DNA from: Ekhidna sp.
GTDB taxonomy: Bacteria; Bacteroidota; Bacteroidia; Cytophagales; Cyclobacteriaceae
Assembly (NCBI GenBank): GCA_013214445.1
Contig: JABSPG010000056.1
Location: forward strand, 1-13,066
Direction of reading: 5' to 3'
DNA length: 13,066 nucleotides
Part shown: piece by piece, positions 1 through 7,679 of the stretch
Numbering within the stretch: position 1 is the stretch's first letter
How the letters are laid out: each line of letters begins with the position of its first letter
Translations under genes and position numbers: made by a program
The notes under the pieces: generated by a model
What the model saw: only the letters and a program-made list of their open reading frames with translations
Told to the model about the DNA's origin: nothing
Databases searched by the model: none

Positions 1-1514
1 TGTGTACCTCCAGCCTTGATTTGGGTGTTGACTTTCGTCCGGTTGATACAGTAATTCAGATTGGCGGACCTAAGGGAGTTTCGCGTTTTCAGCAGCGCGC
101 AGGTCGTAGTGGGCATGGTCCCGGTGAAGTAAGCAGGATCTATTTTGTGCCGACGCATTCTTTGGAGTTGATTGAAGGTGCTGCGCTTCGTGACTCAATC
201 AAGAAGGGACAGTTTGAGCAACGAAAGCCGTTAGAGAAATGCATGGATGTGCTTGTACAATATTTGGTTACTTTATCAGTCAGTGGTGGATTCAAGCCTT
301 TGGAGATTTTAGAAGAGGTAAAAGAGACTTATGGATTTAGAAACCTGACCGGACCAGAATGGAAATGGGCTTTAGAGTTTATTACTACGGGAGGTAGTAC
401 ATTAGGTGAGTATGATGAATTTGCAAGAGTTTATAATGACGATGGAGTCTACAAAATAGTAAACCAAAAAGCAGCCTTTCGTCATAAACTCTCCATTGGT
501 ACCATAGTAGGTGATCCCGCAATGAGTGTAAAGTTCATTTCTGGTGGTCATTTAGGCACAGTGGAGGAGAGCTTCGTGTCGAAGCTTAACCCTGGAGATA
601 CGTTTTGGTTTGCAGGTCAAAATCTAGAGTTTGTAAGAACGAAGGATCTTACGGTATTGGTTAAGAAGTCAAAAAAGAAATCTGGAAAGACTCCTGCATG
701 GGGTGGGGGCAGACTTCCCCTGTCATCGTTGCTTTCCGATCAGATAAGAGAGAAACTCCAAGCCAGTACCGAGGGGAAATATGAGTCGTCAGAATTAAAG
801 AAAATTAAGCCAATTCTTGATTTACAAAGCAGAATGTCCATTGTTCCAGGTATCGATGAATTGCTTATTGAAAAAGTTGAGACGGAGTATGGACATCATC
901 TGTTCTTTTTCACATTTGAGGGAATGTTTGTTCATGAATTACTCGGAGGTTTGATTGCCTATCGTCTCAGCAAAAACCAAAGGATAACTTTTTCTATTTC
1001 CATGAATGATTATGGTTTTGAGCTCTTGTCTGACCAAGAAGTAGCGATCGAAGAAGCTTTGGAACTGGATCTATTTTCAGAAGATAATCTCTTTGAAGAT
1101 CTAAACGAGTCAATCAATATGACTGAAATGGCGCAGCGAACGTTTAGAGATGTAGCGACGATTGCAGGTTTGATTTTCCAAGGATACCCTGGTAAATCTG
1201 TTAGAGCAAAACACTTGCAGGCCTCTTCAGGGATACTCTATAAAGTATTTGCGACATACGATGAAAACAATCTTTTGATCAAGCAAGCAATAGACGAAGT
1301 AATGAATCTCCAGTTAGATCAATCGCGATTTATGCACGCAATTAGGAGAATCAATACGCAGAGAATCGTCCTTAAAGAGGTGCAGAAGCCAACTCCTTTT
1401 GCGTTTCCCATTTTGGTAAGTTTGATCCGAAGACAAAAACTTACCACCGAACAAGTGACAGATCGTATTTTGAAAATGCAAATGGAACTAGAGAGATCTG
1501 TAGCCAGAAGCTAA
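1..1514 (+). CDS. Ligase-associated DEXH-box helicase (Lhr-like), C-terminal part, 5' end outside window
   Basis: This is the 3' part of a superfamily 2 helicase of the Lhr-core type that accompanies an ATP-dependent DNA ligase, an exonuclease and PdeM in bacterial repair clusters. The frame is open from base 3, reading CTSSLDLGVDF (helicase motif V), so the start lies upstream. Motif VI, QRAGRSGHGPG, follows at about bases 93-125, and then the family-typical YFVPTHSLELIEGAALR. The rest holds the winged-helix and Lhr-specific C-terminal regions, including GGGRLPLSSLLSDQIREKL near base 710. About 504 residues are visible; the ATP-binding motifs I-III are missing because of the window edge. It ends with TAA and is followed by a 37-bp gap. 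The role in ATP-dependent 3'-5' DNA unwinding during repair is known for the family and not shown here. The identification is strong because PdeM lies two genes downstream. Confidence 0.93.
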   Translation, partial: CTSSLDLGVDFRPVDTVIQIGGPKGVSRFQQRAGRSGHGPGEVSRIYFVPTHSLELIEGAALRDSIKKGQFEQRKPLEKCMDVLVQYLVTLSVSGGFKPLEILEEVKETYGFRNLTGPEWKWALEFITTGGSTLGEYDEFARVYNDDGVYKIVNQKAAFRHKLSIGTIVGDPAMSVKFISGGHLGTVEESFVSKLNPGDTFWFAGQNLEFVRTKDLTVLVKKSKKKSGKTPAWGGGRLPLSSLLSDQIREKLQASTEGKYESSELKKIKPILDLQSRMSIVPGIDELLIEKVETEYGHHLFFFTFEGMFVHELLGGLIAYRLSKNQRITFSISMNDYGFELLSDQEVAIEEALELDLFSEDNLFEDLNESINMTEMAQRTFRDVATIAGLIFQGYPGKSVRAKHLQASSGILYKVFATYDENNLLIKQAIDEVMNLQLDQSRFMHAIRRINTQRIVLKEVQKPTPFAFPILVSLIRRQKLTTEQVTDRILKMQMELERSVARS

Positions 1515-1551
1515 AATTATTTTATTCTTGCATTCATAATTCATTGTAACA

Positions 1552-1983
1552 ATGCGACAAATTATTTTGATCTTTTTTACGCTGTTTTCATTTACGCTAG
1601 ATGCACAATCAATCGTAGGTAAGTGGAAAACGATAGACGATGAATCAGGAAAAGCGAGATCAATTGTGGAGATCTTTGAGAGAGAGGGTAAGTACTTTGG
1701 TAAGATTGAGGAGATTTTTACGGAGGATGATGAAGAGCTTGACCCAGTTTGTGAAGAATGTAAGGATGATCGAAAAGGACAGAAGATTATTGGGATGGAG
1801 ATTATCACAGATATGAAGTTCAATAAGAAAGATAATCAATACATAAAAGGTGAGATTTTGGATCCTGAGAATGGAAATATCTACGATTGTAAGCTTTGGA
1901 TTGAGGAGGGAAGCCTGAAGGTAAGAGGGTATTTACTTTTTTTCTACAGAACACAGACATGGCTACCTTATAACGGTGATTAA
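1552..1983 (+). CDS. Secreted DUF2147 domain protein
   Basis: A 143-residue protein with a hydrophobic N-terminus (residues 2-17), cleavable after about Ala18 (LDA/QS), so probably periplasmic. The mature part has the DUF2147 pattern: IVGKW at 21-25, a Cys67-x-x-Cys70 pair, a GEILDPENGNIYDCK segment at 100-114, VRGY at 124-127 and RTQTW at 133-137. Its biochemical function is unknown; the family is thought to form a small lipocalin-like beta-barrel. The start is the first ATG, directly before the signal peptide. The last 8 nt overlap the GTG start of pdeM, so the two are probably translated from one mRNA. It separates two partners of a DNA repair cluster, with no obvious functional reason. 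The family assignment is good; the role is not known. Confidence 0.88.
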   Translation: MRQIILIFFTLFSFTLDAQSIVGKWKTIDDESGKARSIVEIFEREGKYFGKIEEIFTEDDEELDPVCEECKDDRKGQKIIGMEIITDMKFNKKDNQYIKGEILDPENGNIYDCKLWIEEGSLKVRGYLLFFYRTQTWLPYNGD

Positions 1984-2605
1984 TTGTGAGGTTGAGATCA
2001 AGGGAGAGGTACTGACACTACTTCCGCAGCGGGGTATTTATTGGGCTGCTAAAGAAACATTGATTATCTCTGATCTCCATCTAGGAAAGGCAGGCCATTT
2101 TAGGAAACATGGGATACCAGTATCGACCAATGTGCACAGAGTAGATCTTGCCATTTTAAAATCACTGATTGTTGAATACGATCCAAAAGACGTGATTCTG
2201 CTCGGTGATCTTTTTCATAGCTCGGAGAATAGGGAATGGGATCATTTCATTGAGTTTATTGAGGTGTTTGATTCGGTTCAATTCATCTTAGTTGAGGGGA
2301 ATCACGATATTTTAGATGAGTATCCTCCTACTTTGAAAGTTCAAAAGAAAATTGAACTTGAGCCTTTCTCTTTTACACATATAAAGGAGGATACTGCAGA
2401 CTATAATCTATCAGGCCACATTCATCCAGGAGTTTCAATTAGGGGGCGGGCAAGGCAAAGCATCACTATGCCATGCTTCTATTTTTCCGATCATCATGGC
2501 GTGCTTCCGGCGTTTGGTCAGTTCACAGGAATAAAAAAAATAAAGCCAATGCAAAGAGACTTGGTCTTTGGTATTGTTGAAGACCGTGTTATTGAATTAA
2601 CGTAA
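1976..2605 (+). CDS. pdeM: Ligase-associated phosphoesterase/DNA endonuclease PdeM
   Basis: A 209-residue calcineurin-like metallophosphoesterase. The metal-binding motifs appear in order: SDLHLGKAGHFRKHG at 32-46 (D-x-H), GDLFHS at 77-82, GNHD at 108-111 and SGHIHPG at 146-152. The HLGKAGHFRKHGIP stretch is typical of the PdeM/MPE group encoded with Lhr-type helicases and ATP-dependent ligases; characterised members are manganese-dependent nucleases/phosphoesterases. The GTG at 1976 is chosen as start because no ATG precedes the first catalytic motif and because it gives the normal N-terminus (short lead-in, then a strand and a tryptophan-rich segment). It overlaps the DUF2147 gene by 8 nt, suggesting translational coupling. 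All metal ligands appear intact, so it should be active. The partner ligase and exonuclease genes are expected upstream of the window. Confidence 0.92.
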   Translation: MINCEVEIKGEVLTLLPQRGIYWAAKETLIISDLHLGKAGHFRKHGIPVSTNVHRVDLAILKSLIVEYDPKDVILLGDLFHSSENREWDHFIEFIEVFDSVQFILVEGNHDILDEYPPTLKVQKKIELEPFSFTHIKEDTADYNLSGHIHPGVSIRGRARQSITMPCFYFSDHHGVLPAFGQFTGIKKIKPMQRDLVFGIVEDRVIELT

Positions 2606-2628
2606 TTATTCGCGTATTTTACAATGCT

Positions 2629-2657
2629 GTAACCCCATTTTCACCAGTAGGGGTTAC
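2629..2657. repeat. 8-bp perfect inverted repeat upstream of the sigma factor gene
   Basis: GTAACCCC at 2629-2636 is matched by its exact reverse complement GGGGTTAC at 2650-2657 across a 13-nt loop. It lies in the 90-bp gap between pdeM and the ECF sigma gene, 38 bp before the ATG. No T-run follows on either strand, so it is a poor intrinsic terminator. It may be an operator, part of an autoregulated promoter, or an RNA hairpin that ends or protects the pdeM transcript. The repeat is seen directly; its role is inferred. Confidence 0.5.
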
Positions 2658-2695
2658 CAAATCATAATTAATCGTATTAAAAACTGGCTTGGTGT

Positions 2696-3235
2696 ATGAA
2701 AGACAGTGAAATACTGGAAGGTATTCGTCGAGGGGACGAACGTATGCTTGACTATCTCTATAGGAAATATTATAGAATGATGACCAAGATAGTTCTTTCT
2801 AAGAGCGGTACTGAGGACGAGGCTAAAGACGTATATCAAGAAGCTCTTTTGGTTTTTTGGCAGAAGGCTGTAAGTGGAAATTTGGTGTTGACTTCAAAGA
2901 TCAGTACCTACATTTATAGTATTTGTCTCAATCAATGGCGGAAAGAGCTGGACAGGAAAACACGATTGAGTTCGGAAGAGGTAGACGGACAAGAGTTTCA
3001 ATCTCACGACGCTAAAGAGCGTTTGAAGATAGTGATGGACTGTATTTCACAATTGGGTGATGTTTGCAAGAAGGTACTTACCTACTATTACTTTGACGGC
3101 CTCAAGATGCCTGACATAGCAGATAAGATGAATTTTGCAAATACTGATACAGCCAAGACGAAAAAATATAAGTGCAAGAAAAAGCTAGATAGTTTAATAA
3201 AAAGCAAATACACCACCGAGGACTTTTTTGACTAG
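2696..3235 (+). CDS. ECF-type RNA polymerase sigma factor (sigma-70 family)
   Basis: A 179-residue protein with only sigma regions 2 and 4, as in extracytoplasmic-function sigma factors. Region 2 spans about residues 12-87: YLYRKYYRMM, then DEAKDVYQEALLVFW at 41-55 (core-binding region 2.2), then STYIYSICLNQWRKEL at 70-85, which holds the -10 recognition helix. Region 4 spans about 110-165, with a helix-turn-helix around DGLKMPDIADKM. It ends in the N-T-D-x-A-K-x-K-K-Y-K-C block seen in a group of Bacteroidota ECF factors. The start is the ATG at 2696 just before the region 2 helices. The stop is 2 nt from the start of the next gene, so both products are probably made together. The target genes cannot be predicted; the inverted repeat at 2629-2657 could belong to its own promoter. 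Confidence 0.92.
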   Translation: MKDSEILEGIRRGDERMLDYLYRKYYRMMTKIVLSKSGTEDEAKDVYQEALLVFWQKAVSGNLVLTSKISTYIYSICLNQWRKELDRKTRLSSEEVDGQEFQSHDAKERLKIVMDCISQLGDVCKKVLTYYYFDGLKMPDIADKMNFANTDTAKTKKYKCKKKLDSLIKSKYTTEDFFD

Positions 3236-3237
3236 AT

Positions 3238-4140
3238 ATGACTGAAATTAACCAAGAACACATCGACGATTTTCATTCGGGTAGAATGAGTGAAGGACAA
3301 GCTAGGGACTTCAATACAGCTTTAGAATCTGATCCTGACCTGCAAGCAGAGAGTAATTTTCAGTCAGAAGTAATTGAAGGTGTTAGGGAGTTTCGGAAAG
3401 CAGAATTGAAATCCAGATTGGATGCGATTTATGTTGGTCCTACTTTGCTGGAGTTTGCACAGCAATCTGCTCTTGTAAAATCAATTGGTGGTGTGCTGGT
3501 TGCTTCTGCCGTAGGTGGTGGGATTTATTTCTATGGAGAAGCCCAGAAAGAATTATTGGATCCGAAGGTGATCGAGATCACAGCACCGAACCAAGAAATT
3601 GTTTCTGAGGATTTTATTTGGGAGCTTGGAGTTGAGAAGGAAGAAGTCAAGCCGGTTGAATTAGAGAAAATTGAAGATCTCCGCAGTAGTGATTCAGAAG
3701 CGTTTGTTGCAATAAAGCAAGACCAAATTATTGAAACAGATAGTGAGAGCTCTGCAGACAAAGTATTCCAACCCTCTTTTACTGCTCCTGCCGTGGGGAA
3801 TATCGAAGAAGAGAATGGATTTATATCTACTGATTTGGATGAGCTGCCAGAGGATGCCGCTTCAGTTGTTTCAGCAAATCCAGTTAATGTAGAAACGGAG
3901 TATAGAAGAAGTCTGAATATTAAGTATAAGTACTACGATGGGAAGCTCTTCCTTAGTGGAGATTTTGATAGAGAACAATATGAAATTTTGGAGATCAATA
4001 GTTCTAGCTCAAGAAGAATCTTCGTCTATTATTTGGATAAATACTACCAAGTCGGAATTACAGATAAACTGACAGACCTTCCAGAGGTCAAGGATGAGAA
4101 GTTATTGAGCGAGCTGTCTGCTATCCGAACGAATAAATAG
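3238..4140 (+). CDS. Probable membrane-anchored anti-sigma factor
   Basis: A 300-residue protein with three parts. The N-terminal ~80 residues are charged and helical (EHIDDFHSGRMSEGQ, then LESDPDLQAES), resembling the cytoplasmic sigma-binding part of Bacteroidota anti-sigma factors. One membrane segment follows at about 82-100 (SIGGVLVASAVGGGIYFYG). The remaining ~200 residues should be periplasmic: a Glu/Ser-rich, low-complexity linker to about 215, then a short folded-looking tail with several Tyr (YKYYDGKLFLSGDF; VYYLDKYYQVGI). It has no zinc-binding HxxxCxxC motif. The call rests on the 2-nt spacing behind the sigma gene and on topology; no enzymatic domain is visible. It could also be a membrane protein of another function that is simply co-expressed. 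The likely role is to hold the sigma factor until an envelope signal is sensed. Confidence 0.75.
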   Translation: MTEINQEHIDDFHSGRMSEGQARDFNTALESDPDLQAESNFQSEVIEGVREFRKAELKSRLDAIYVGPTLLEFAQQSALVKSIGGVLVASAVGGGIYFYGEAQKELLDPKVIEITAPNQEIVSEDFIWELGVEKEEVKPVELEKIEDLRSSDSEAFVAIKQDQIIETDSESSADKVFQPSFTAPAVGNIEEENGFISTDLDELPEDAASVVSANPVNVETEYRRSLNIKYKYYDGKLFLSGDFDREQYEILEINSSSSRRIFVYYLDKYYQVGITDKLTDLPEVKDEKLLSELSAIRTNK

Positions 4141-4169
4141 AATCTGCTCTAAAACATTTCCATTTTGCC

Positions 4170-4177
4170 TAAATTCG
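4170..4177 (+). promoter_or_regulatory. Possible -7 element for the ftsX operon
   Basis: TAAATTCG differs by one base from the Bacteroidota -7 consensus TAnnTTTG and ends 7 nt before the ftsX ATG. If used, transcription would start at or just before the ATG, giving a nearly leaderless mRNA. I find no convincing TTG box at the expected distance upstream, so this is weak. Confidence 0.25.
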
Positions 4178-4184
4178 TGGCTCA

Positions 4185-5075
4185 ATGGAGGAAAAAAAGG
4201 TTAGAAAGAAACGAAAGCTCGGGAGCTATCCTTTTGTGAGTGTTGTGTTCAGCATCACTGTAGCTCTTCTGGTTTTGGGAGTGTTTGGCTGGCTCGTTCT
4301 CCACAGCTCCAGACTGAGTACACGCATTCAGGAAAACATAGAAGTTCAGGTCTATTTGAATAAAAGTATCTCGAGATCAGATATTACTAAGATTCAAACC
4401 TCGATTGCTAGCAAACCCTATGTCTTAATCAAAGAAATCCCACAAGTTACCCTTGTCACCAAAGAGGAAGCAGCCAAGCAATTTGTGGAAGCAACAGGGG
4501 AGGATTTTACAGACTTTTTAGGAGATAATCCTTTGCGAGACCTTCTGACTGTCAAGATAAAAGGAGACTATCAAGCACTTGATAGTTTAAAGATGGTCAA
4601 ACGTGAGGTTGAAGCCATGAGAGGTGTATTTGAAGTTGAGTTTGAAGAAAGTTTAATAGATAGCATTAATAAGAACTTGACCCGCATAGGTTTCATCCTA
4701 CTAGGAATAGCAATTTTTGCCTTGATAGTGGTTATCATTTTGATAAATAATACCATCAAACTTGCACTTTTTTCACAGCGGTTTTTGATACGAAGCATGC
4801 AGCTAGTTGGTGCCACCAGTTCATTTATTCAAAGACCATTTCTTGTGAGATCGGTGCTATACGGTCTTTTTGCAGGTGTTTTTGCTAGTGGAATCATTTA
4901 TGCCTCTACAGTTTATCTAAACTCTATGATTGAAGGTTTAAAAGAACTACAGGATGTCAATGGATTCTTGATCCTTTTTGGAGTTATACTCCTAATTGGA
5001 ATGCTTGTTGGTTATTTGAGCTCCTTGAGAGCTATTAGAAAATATTTAAAAATGTCATTAGACGAACTTTACTGA
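4185..5075 (+). CDS. ftsX: Cell division protein FtsX (permease-like)
   Basis: A 296-residue inner-membrane protein with the FtsX layout: a basic cytoplasmic N-terminus (KKVRKKRK), a first membrane helix at about 17-40, an extracytoplasmic domain at about 45-165 (IEVQVYLNKSIS near its start), then three more helices at about 169-190, 219-243 and 259-281 within the FtsX/MacB-type permease domain. It ends on a short tail, RAIRKYLKMSLDELY. FtsX works with the ATPase FtsE at the divisome to control cell-wall hydrolases. No ftsE is adjacent, which is usual in this phylum. Its length is normal. The next gene starts 2 nt after its stop, so it is the first visible gene of an operon running to at least 8472. 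Confidence 0.93.
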   Translation: MEEKKVRKKRKLGSYPFVSVVFSITVALLVLGVFGWLVLHSSRLSTRIQENIEVQVYLNKSISRSDITKIQTSIASKPYVLIKEIPQVTLVTKEEAAKQFVEATGEDFTDFLGDNPLRDLLTVKIKGDYQALDSLKMVKREVEAMRGVFEVEFEESLIDSINKNLTRIGFILLGIAIFALIVVIILINNTIKLALFSQRFLIRSMQLVGATSSFIQRPFLVRSVLYGLFAGVFASGIIYASTVYLNSMIEGLKELQDVNGFLILFGVILLIGMLVGYLSSLRAIRKYLKMSLDELY

Positions 5076-5077
5076 AC

Positions 5078-5302
5078 ATGTCAGAAAAAAGAAAGCTTGC
5101 TTTTTCAAAAGCCAACTACATCATCATGCTGGTTGGAGTTATTGTTTTAGCCTCAGGATTCATAATTATGACACTTGATTCTGAGCCTTATGGATTCGGG
5201 TTTGTAGGATTAACTCTAGGACCAATTATCGTAATGCTTGGTTTTATCATTCAATTTGTTGCCATTTTCTACAAGCCAAAGGCAAATTCTGATTCAGAAT
5301 GA
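5078..5302 (+). CDS. DUF3098 small membrane protein
   Basis: A 74-residue protein with a short basic N-terminus (MSEKRKLAFSKANY) and two membrane helices at about 15-34 and 42-66, ending in a polar tail. The length, the two-helix pattern and the position between ftsX and uppP match DUF3098, a Bacteroidota family of unknown function. The gene starts 2 nt after ftsX, and its stop overlaps the uppP start as ATGA. The fixed position suggests a role tied to FtsX or lipid carrier metabolism, but that is inference. Confidence 0.85.
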   Translation: MSEKRKLAFSKANYIIMLVGVIVLASGFIIMTLDSEPYGFGFVGLTLGPIIVMLGFIIQFVAIFYKPKANSDSE

Positions 5303-6084
5303 GTGCGATAGAAGCACTGATTTTAGGGGTAATACAAGGTCTAACAGAATTTTTGCCTGTTAGTAGCAGTGGCCATCTTGAGATTGGTTCAGTTCTGTTA
5401 GGTGCTCAGAGTTCTGATAATCTACTCTTTGCCATTGTGGTACATTTAGCAACTGCTCTTGCCACAATTGCCGTGTTCAGGAATGATATTCTTACACTGT
5501 TAAAGGATATTTTCAAGTTCCAATGGAACGAATCAACTCAATTTGCAGCAAAGATTCTACTTTCCATGTTTCCGGTATTTGTTGTGGCGATCTTCTTCAA
5601 GGATCAGATCGAATCTTTGTTTACTGGAAATTTGGTTTTGGTGGGATCAATGTTGTTGATAACAGGAGCATTATTACTTTTTGCTCACTATAAGAAAGAC
5701 GGTTCCCGATCAGTAGGTTTTGGTAGTGCGCTAATCATAGGTCTTGCTCAAGCGTTTGCGGTTTTGCCAGGTGTCTCCAGATCCGGGTCTACGATTGCTA
5801 CTGCGCTCATATTGGGAGTGGAAAAGTCTAAAGCTGCCCGGTTTTCTTTTCTAATGGTATTAATACCGATCTTGGGAGCAAGCCTACTAGAGGTTTTAGA
5901 CTATGCTGAGAATACTGCCGTTCATAGCATTAGCGCCTTAAGTTTAGTAGTTGGTTTTCTATCCGCCTTTTTGTCAGGTTTTGTAGCTTGTAAGTGGATG
6001 ATTGCAATCGTCAGGAAAGGTAAGCTCACCTATTTTGCATATTACTGCTTTATTATTGGAGGCATTGCCATAATTGCTGGGTAG
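5299..6084 (+). CDS. uppP: Undecaprenyl-diphosphatase UppP/BacA
   Basis: A 261-residue polytopic membrane protein that dephosphorylates undecaprenyl diphosphate to recycle the lipid carrier for peptidoglycan and surface polysaccharides; family members also give bacitracin resistance. Both signature regions are present: GVIQGLTEFLPVSSSGHL at 10-27, with the catalytic-region Glu17 and His26, and LPGVSRSGSTIATALILG at 156-173, with the conserved Arg and Ser. About seven to eight hydrophobic helices can be traced, and the length is close to the family norm of about 265. The ATG overlaps the stop of the upstream gene by 4 nt, so translation is likely coupled. Nothing looks degenerate, and activity is expected. 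Confidence 0.96.
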   Translation: MSAIEALILGVIQGLTEFLPVSSSGHLEIGSVLLGAQSSDNLLFAIVVHLATALATIAVFRNDILTLLKDIFKFQWNESTQFAAKILLSMFPVFVVAIFFKDQIESLFTGNLVLVGSMLLITGALLLFAHYKKDGSRSVGFGSALIIGLAQAFAVLPGVSRSGSTIATALILGVEKSKAARFSFLMVLIPILGASLLEVLDYAENTAVHSISALSLVVGFLSAFLSGFVACKWMIAIVRKGKLTYFAYYCFIIGGIAIIAG

Positions 6085-6085
6085 G

Positions 6086-6760
6086 ATGGAGAATACATAC
6101 GAAGAAGGTCGATTGTTGCTAATCAATAAGCCCGTAGACTGGACCAGTTTTGATGTGGTAAAAAAGCTTCGCTATACACTCAAGGTCAAGAAGATTGGCC
6201 ATGCAGGGACGCTAGACCCACTCGCCACGGGCTTGCTGATTATTGGTACAGGTAAGTACACTAAGAAGCTTAATGAACTGCAAGGATTAGATAAAGAATA
6301 TTCAGGGATTATAGAAATAGGAAAAACAACACCTTCTTTTGATCTTGAAACGGATTTTGATTCAGAATCTAATTGGGAACATTTGGGTCCCGAAGACTTA
6401 CAGCATGCAAAGGAGCAGTTAACAGGTTTTATTGAGCAAATTCCTCCCGCACATTCAGCCATTAAGATAGACGGAGAGCGTGCTTATAAAAAAGCACGGA
6501 AAAATAAGGAAGTGAGACTTGAGCCAAGAAGTGTTGAAATAAAACGGTTCGATATCGACCATAGTAACCTGCCAGAAGTAGGGTTTTCAGTTGCCTGCTC
6601 GAAAGGCACATATATCAGAAGCTTGGCAAATGATTTTGGTCAGAAGCTAGGTGTTGGAGGGTATTTGAAGAAGTTGGTTAGAACAAGCATTGGAGACTAT
6701 AAGTTGGCTGATGCGATGGATTTACAAGACTTTATTAGCCAGCATAATGAAGGTCATTGA
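6086..6760 (+). CDS. truB: tRNA pseudouridine(55) synthase TruB
   Basis: A 224-residue enzyme that converts U55 of tRNA to pseudouridine. The catalytic motif is GHAGTLDPLATGLLIIGTG, with nucleophile Asp44. The N-terminal INKPVDWTSFDVV and the later KGTYIRSLANDFG segments are also typical. The ATG at 6086 is chosen, 1 nt after the uppP stop, because it gives the usual short lead before the INKP motif; an upstream TTG in frame at 6074 would only add four residues. The protein is shorter than Escherichia coli TruB (314 residues) because it lacks most of the C-terminal PUA-like region, which is common in Bacteroidota. Its 3' end overlaps ribF by 14 nt. Confidence 0.95.
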   Translation: MENTYEEGRLLLINKPVDWTSFDVVKKLRYTLKVKKIGHAGTLDPLATGLLIIGTGKYTKKLNELQGLDKEYSGIIEIGKTTPSFDLETDFDSESNWEHLGPEDLQHAKEQLTGFIEQIPPAHSAIKIDGERAYKKARKNKEVRLEPRSVEIKRFDIDHSNLPEVGFSVACSKGTYIRSLANDFGQKLGVGGYLKKLVRTSIGDYKLADAMDLQDFISQHNEGH

Positions 6761-7679
6761 TGATATACATGCTTTTGAGAAATCAGATTACTCTGTAGTA
6801 ACTATTGGTACTTTTGATGGTGTTCACATTGGTCATCAGACCATCCTGAAAAGGGTGGTTGATGATGCAAAATCACACGACGGAAAAAGCACGCTCATTA
6901 CATTTTGGCCACATCCGAGATTCATCTTAAACAAAGATCCGGAATCTCTGCAGCTACTTAGTACTTTCGATGAAAAAGTGGCATTGGTTGAAGAGATCGG
7001 GATCGATTTTATTCTGAAAATTGCCTTTACTCCTGATTTTTCACGACTTTCAGCAAATCAGTTTGTTCAAAACATACTTGTAGGAGGCGTTGCAACGAAG
7101 CAGCTATACATCGGATACGATCATCATTTTGGAAAAAATAGAGAGGGAAACATCGACTTTTTGAAAGCAAATGCTTCCAACTACGGATTTGAGGTTAACG
7201 AAATTTCAAAGCAAGAAATTGATCATGTAGGCGTTAGCTCAACAAAGATCAGGCAAACATTGCAGTCTGGGGAGATACACATGGCCAATTCATTACTTGG
7301 ACGAAACTACTCCTTGTCTGGAACAGTTGTTGATGGAAACAAGAAAGGCCGATCCATCGGTTATCCTACAGCGAATGTCCAAATCCCTGAGTCATATAAG
7401 CTACTTCCTGCAGATGGTGTGTACGCAATTAGGGCTCAAGTACAAGGACTTAAGCTGGAAGGAATGCTAAATATTGGTTTTAAGCCGACGGTAAACGGAA
7501 CAGAGCGAACCATTGAAGCCCACCTTTTTGATTTTAATGGCGATCTTTATCAAGAAATTATTGAAATAGAATTTGTACGTCCCATTCGAAAGGAGATGAA
7601 GTTCAAGAGTCTGGAACAACTACAAAAACAACTTGATATCGATAAAAAAACAGCGATCAAACTACTTTATGAGGCTTAA
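6747..7679 (+). CDS. ribF: Bifunctional riboflavin kinase/FAD synthetase RibF
   Basis: A 310-residue cytoplasmic enzyme that makes FMN from riboflavin and FAD from FMN. The N-terminal FAD synthetase domain has the nucleotidyltransferase motif GTFDGVHIGHQ at 21-31, a TFWPHPR segment near 52 and SSTKIRQ at 164-170. The C-terminal riboflavin kinase domain begins near 180 and has GRSIGYPTAN at 191-200, NIGFKPTV near 243 and EAHLFDFNGDLYQ at 257-269. The start at 6747 is preferred over an in-frame ATG at 6690, because it places the protein directly before the conserved domain and overlaps truB by only 14 nt. Both active centres look intact. Its end overlaps the next gene by 11 nt. The truB-ribF pairing is widespread in bacteria. 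Confidence 0.95.
   Translation: MKVIDDIHAFEKSDYSVVTIGTFDGVHIGHQTILKRVVDDAKSHDGKSTLITFWPHPRFILNKDPESLQLLSTFDEKVALVEEIGIDFILKIAFTPDFSRLSANQFVQNILVGGVATKQLYIGYDHHFGKNREGNIDFLKANASNYGFEVNEISKQEIDHVGVSSTKIRQTLQSGEIHMANSLLGRNYSLSGTVVDGNKKGRSIGYPTANVQIPESYKLLPADGVYAIRAQVQGLKLEGMLNIGFKPTVNGTERTIEAHLFDFNGDLYQEIIEIEFVRPIRKEMKFKSLEQLQKQLDIDKKTAIKLLYEA

Noticed and set aside
1488..1823. Minus-strand 111-codon reading frame opposite the DUF2147 gene
   Set aside because: Ser/Ile-rich low-complexity translation fully opposite a well-supported gene; a shadow frame.
2629..2657. Intrinsic terminator after pdeM
   Set aside because: The hairpin is perfect but has no T-run after it on either strand, so it is listed as a repeat.
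6690..6746. Earlier in-frame ATG for ribF
   Set aside because: The extra 19 residues do not belong to the conserved RibF N-terminus and would deepen the overlap with truB from 14 to 71 nt.
7633..7668. Earlier in-frame ATG for the M48-like gene
   Set aside because: It would place 12 mostly polar residues before the export signal; ATG 7669 gives a normal signal sequence.
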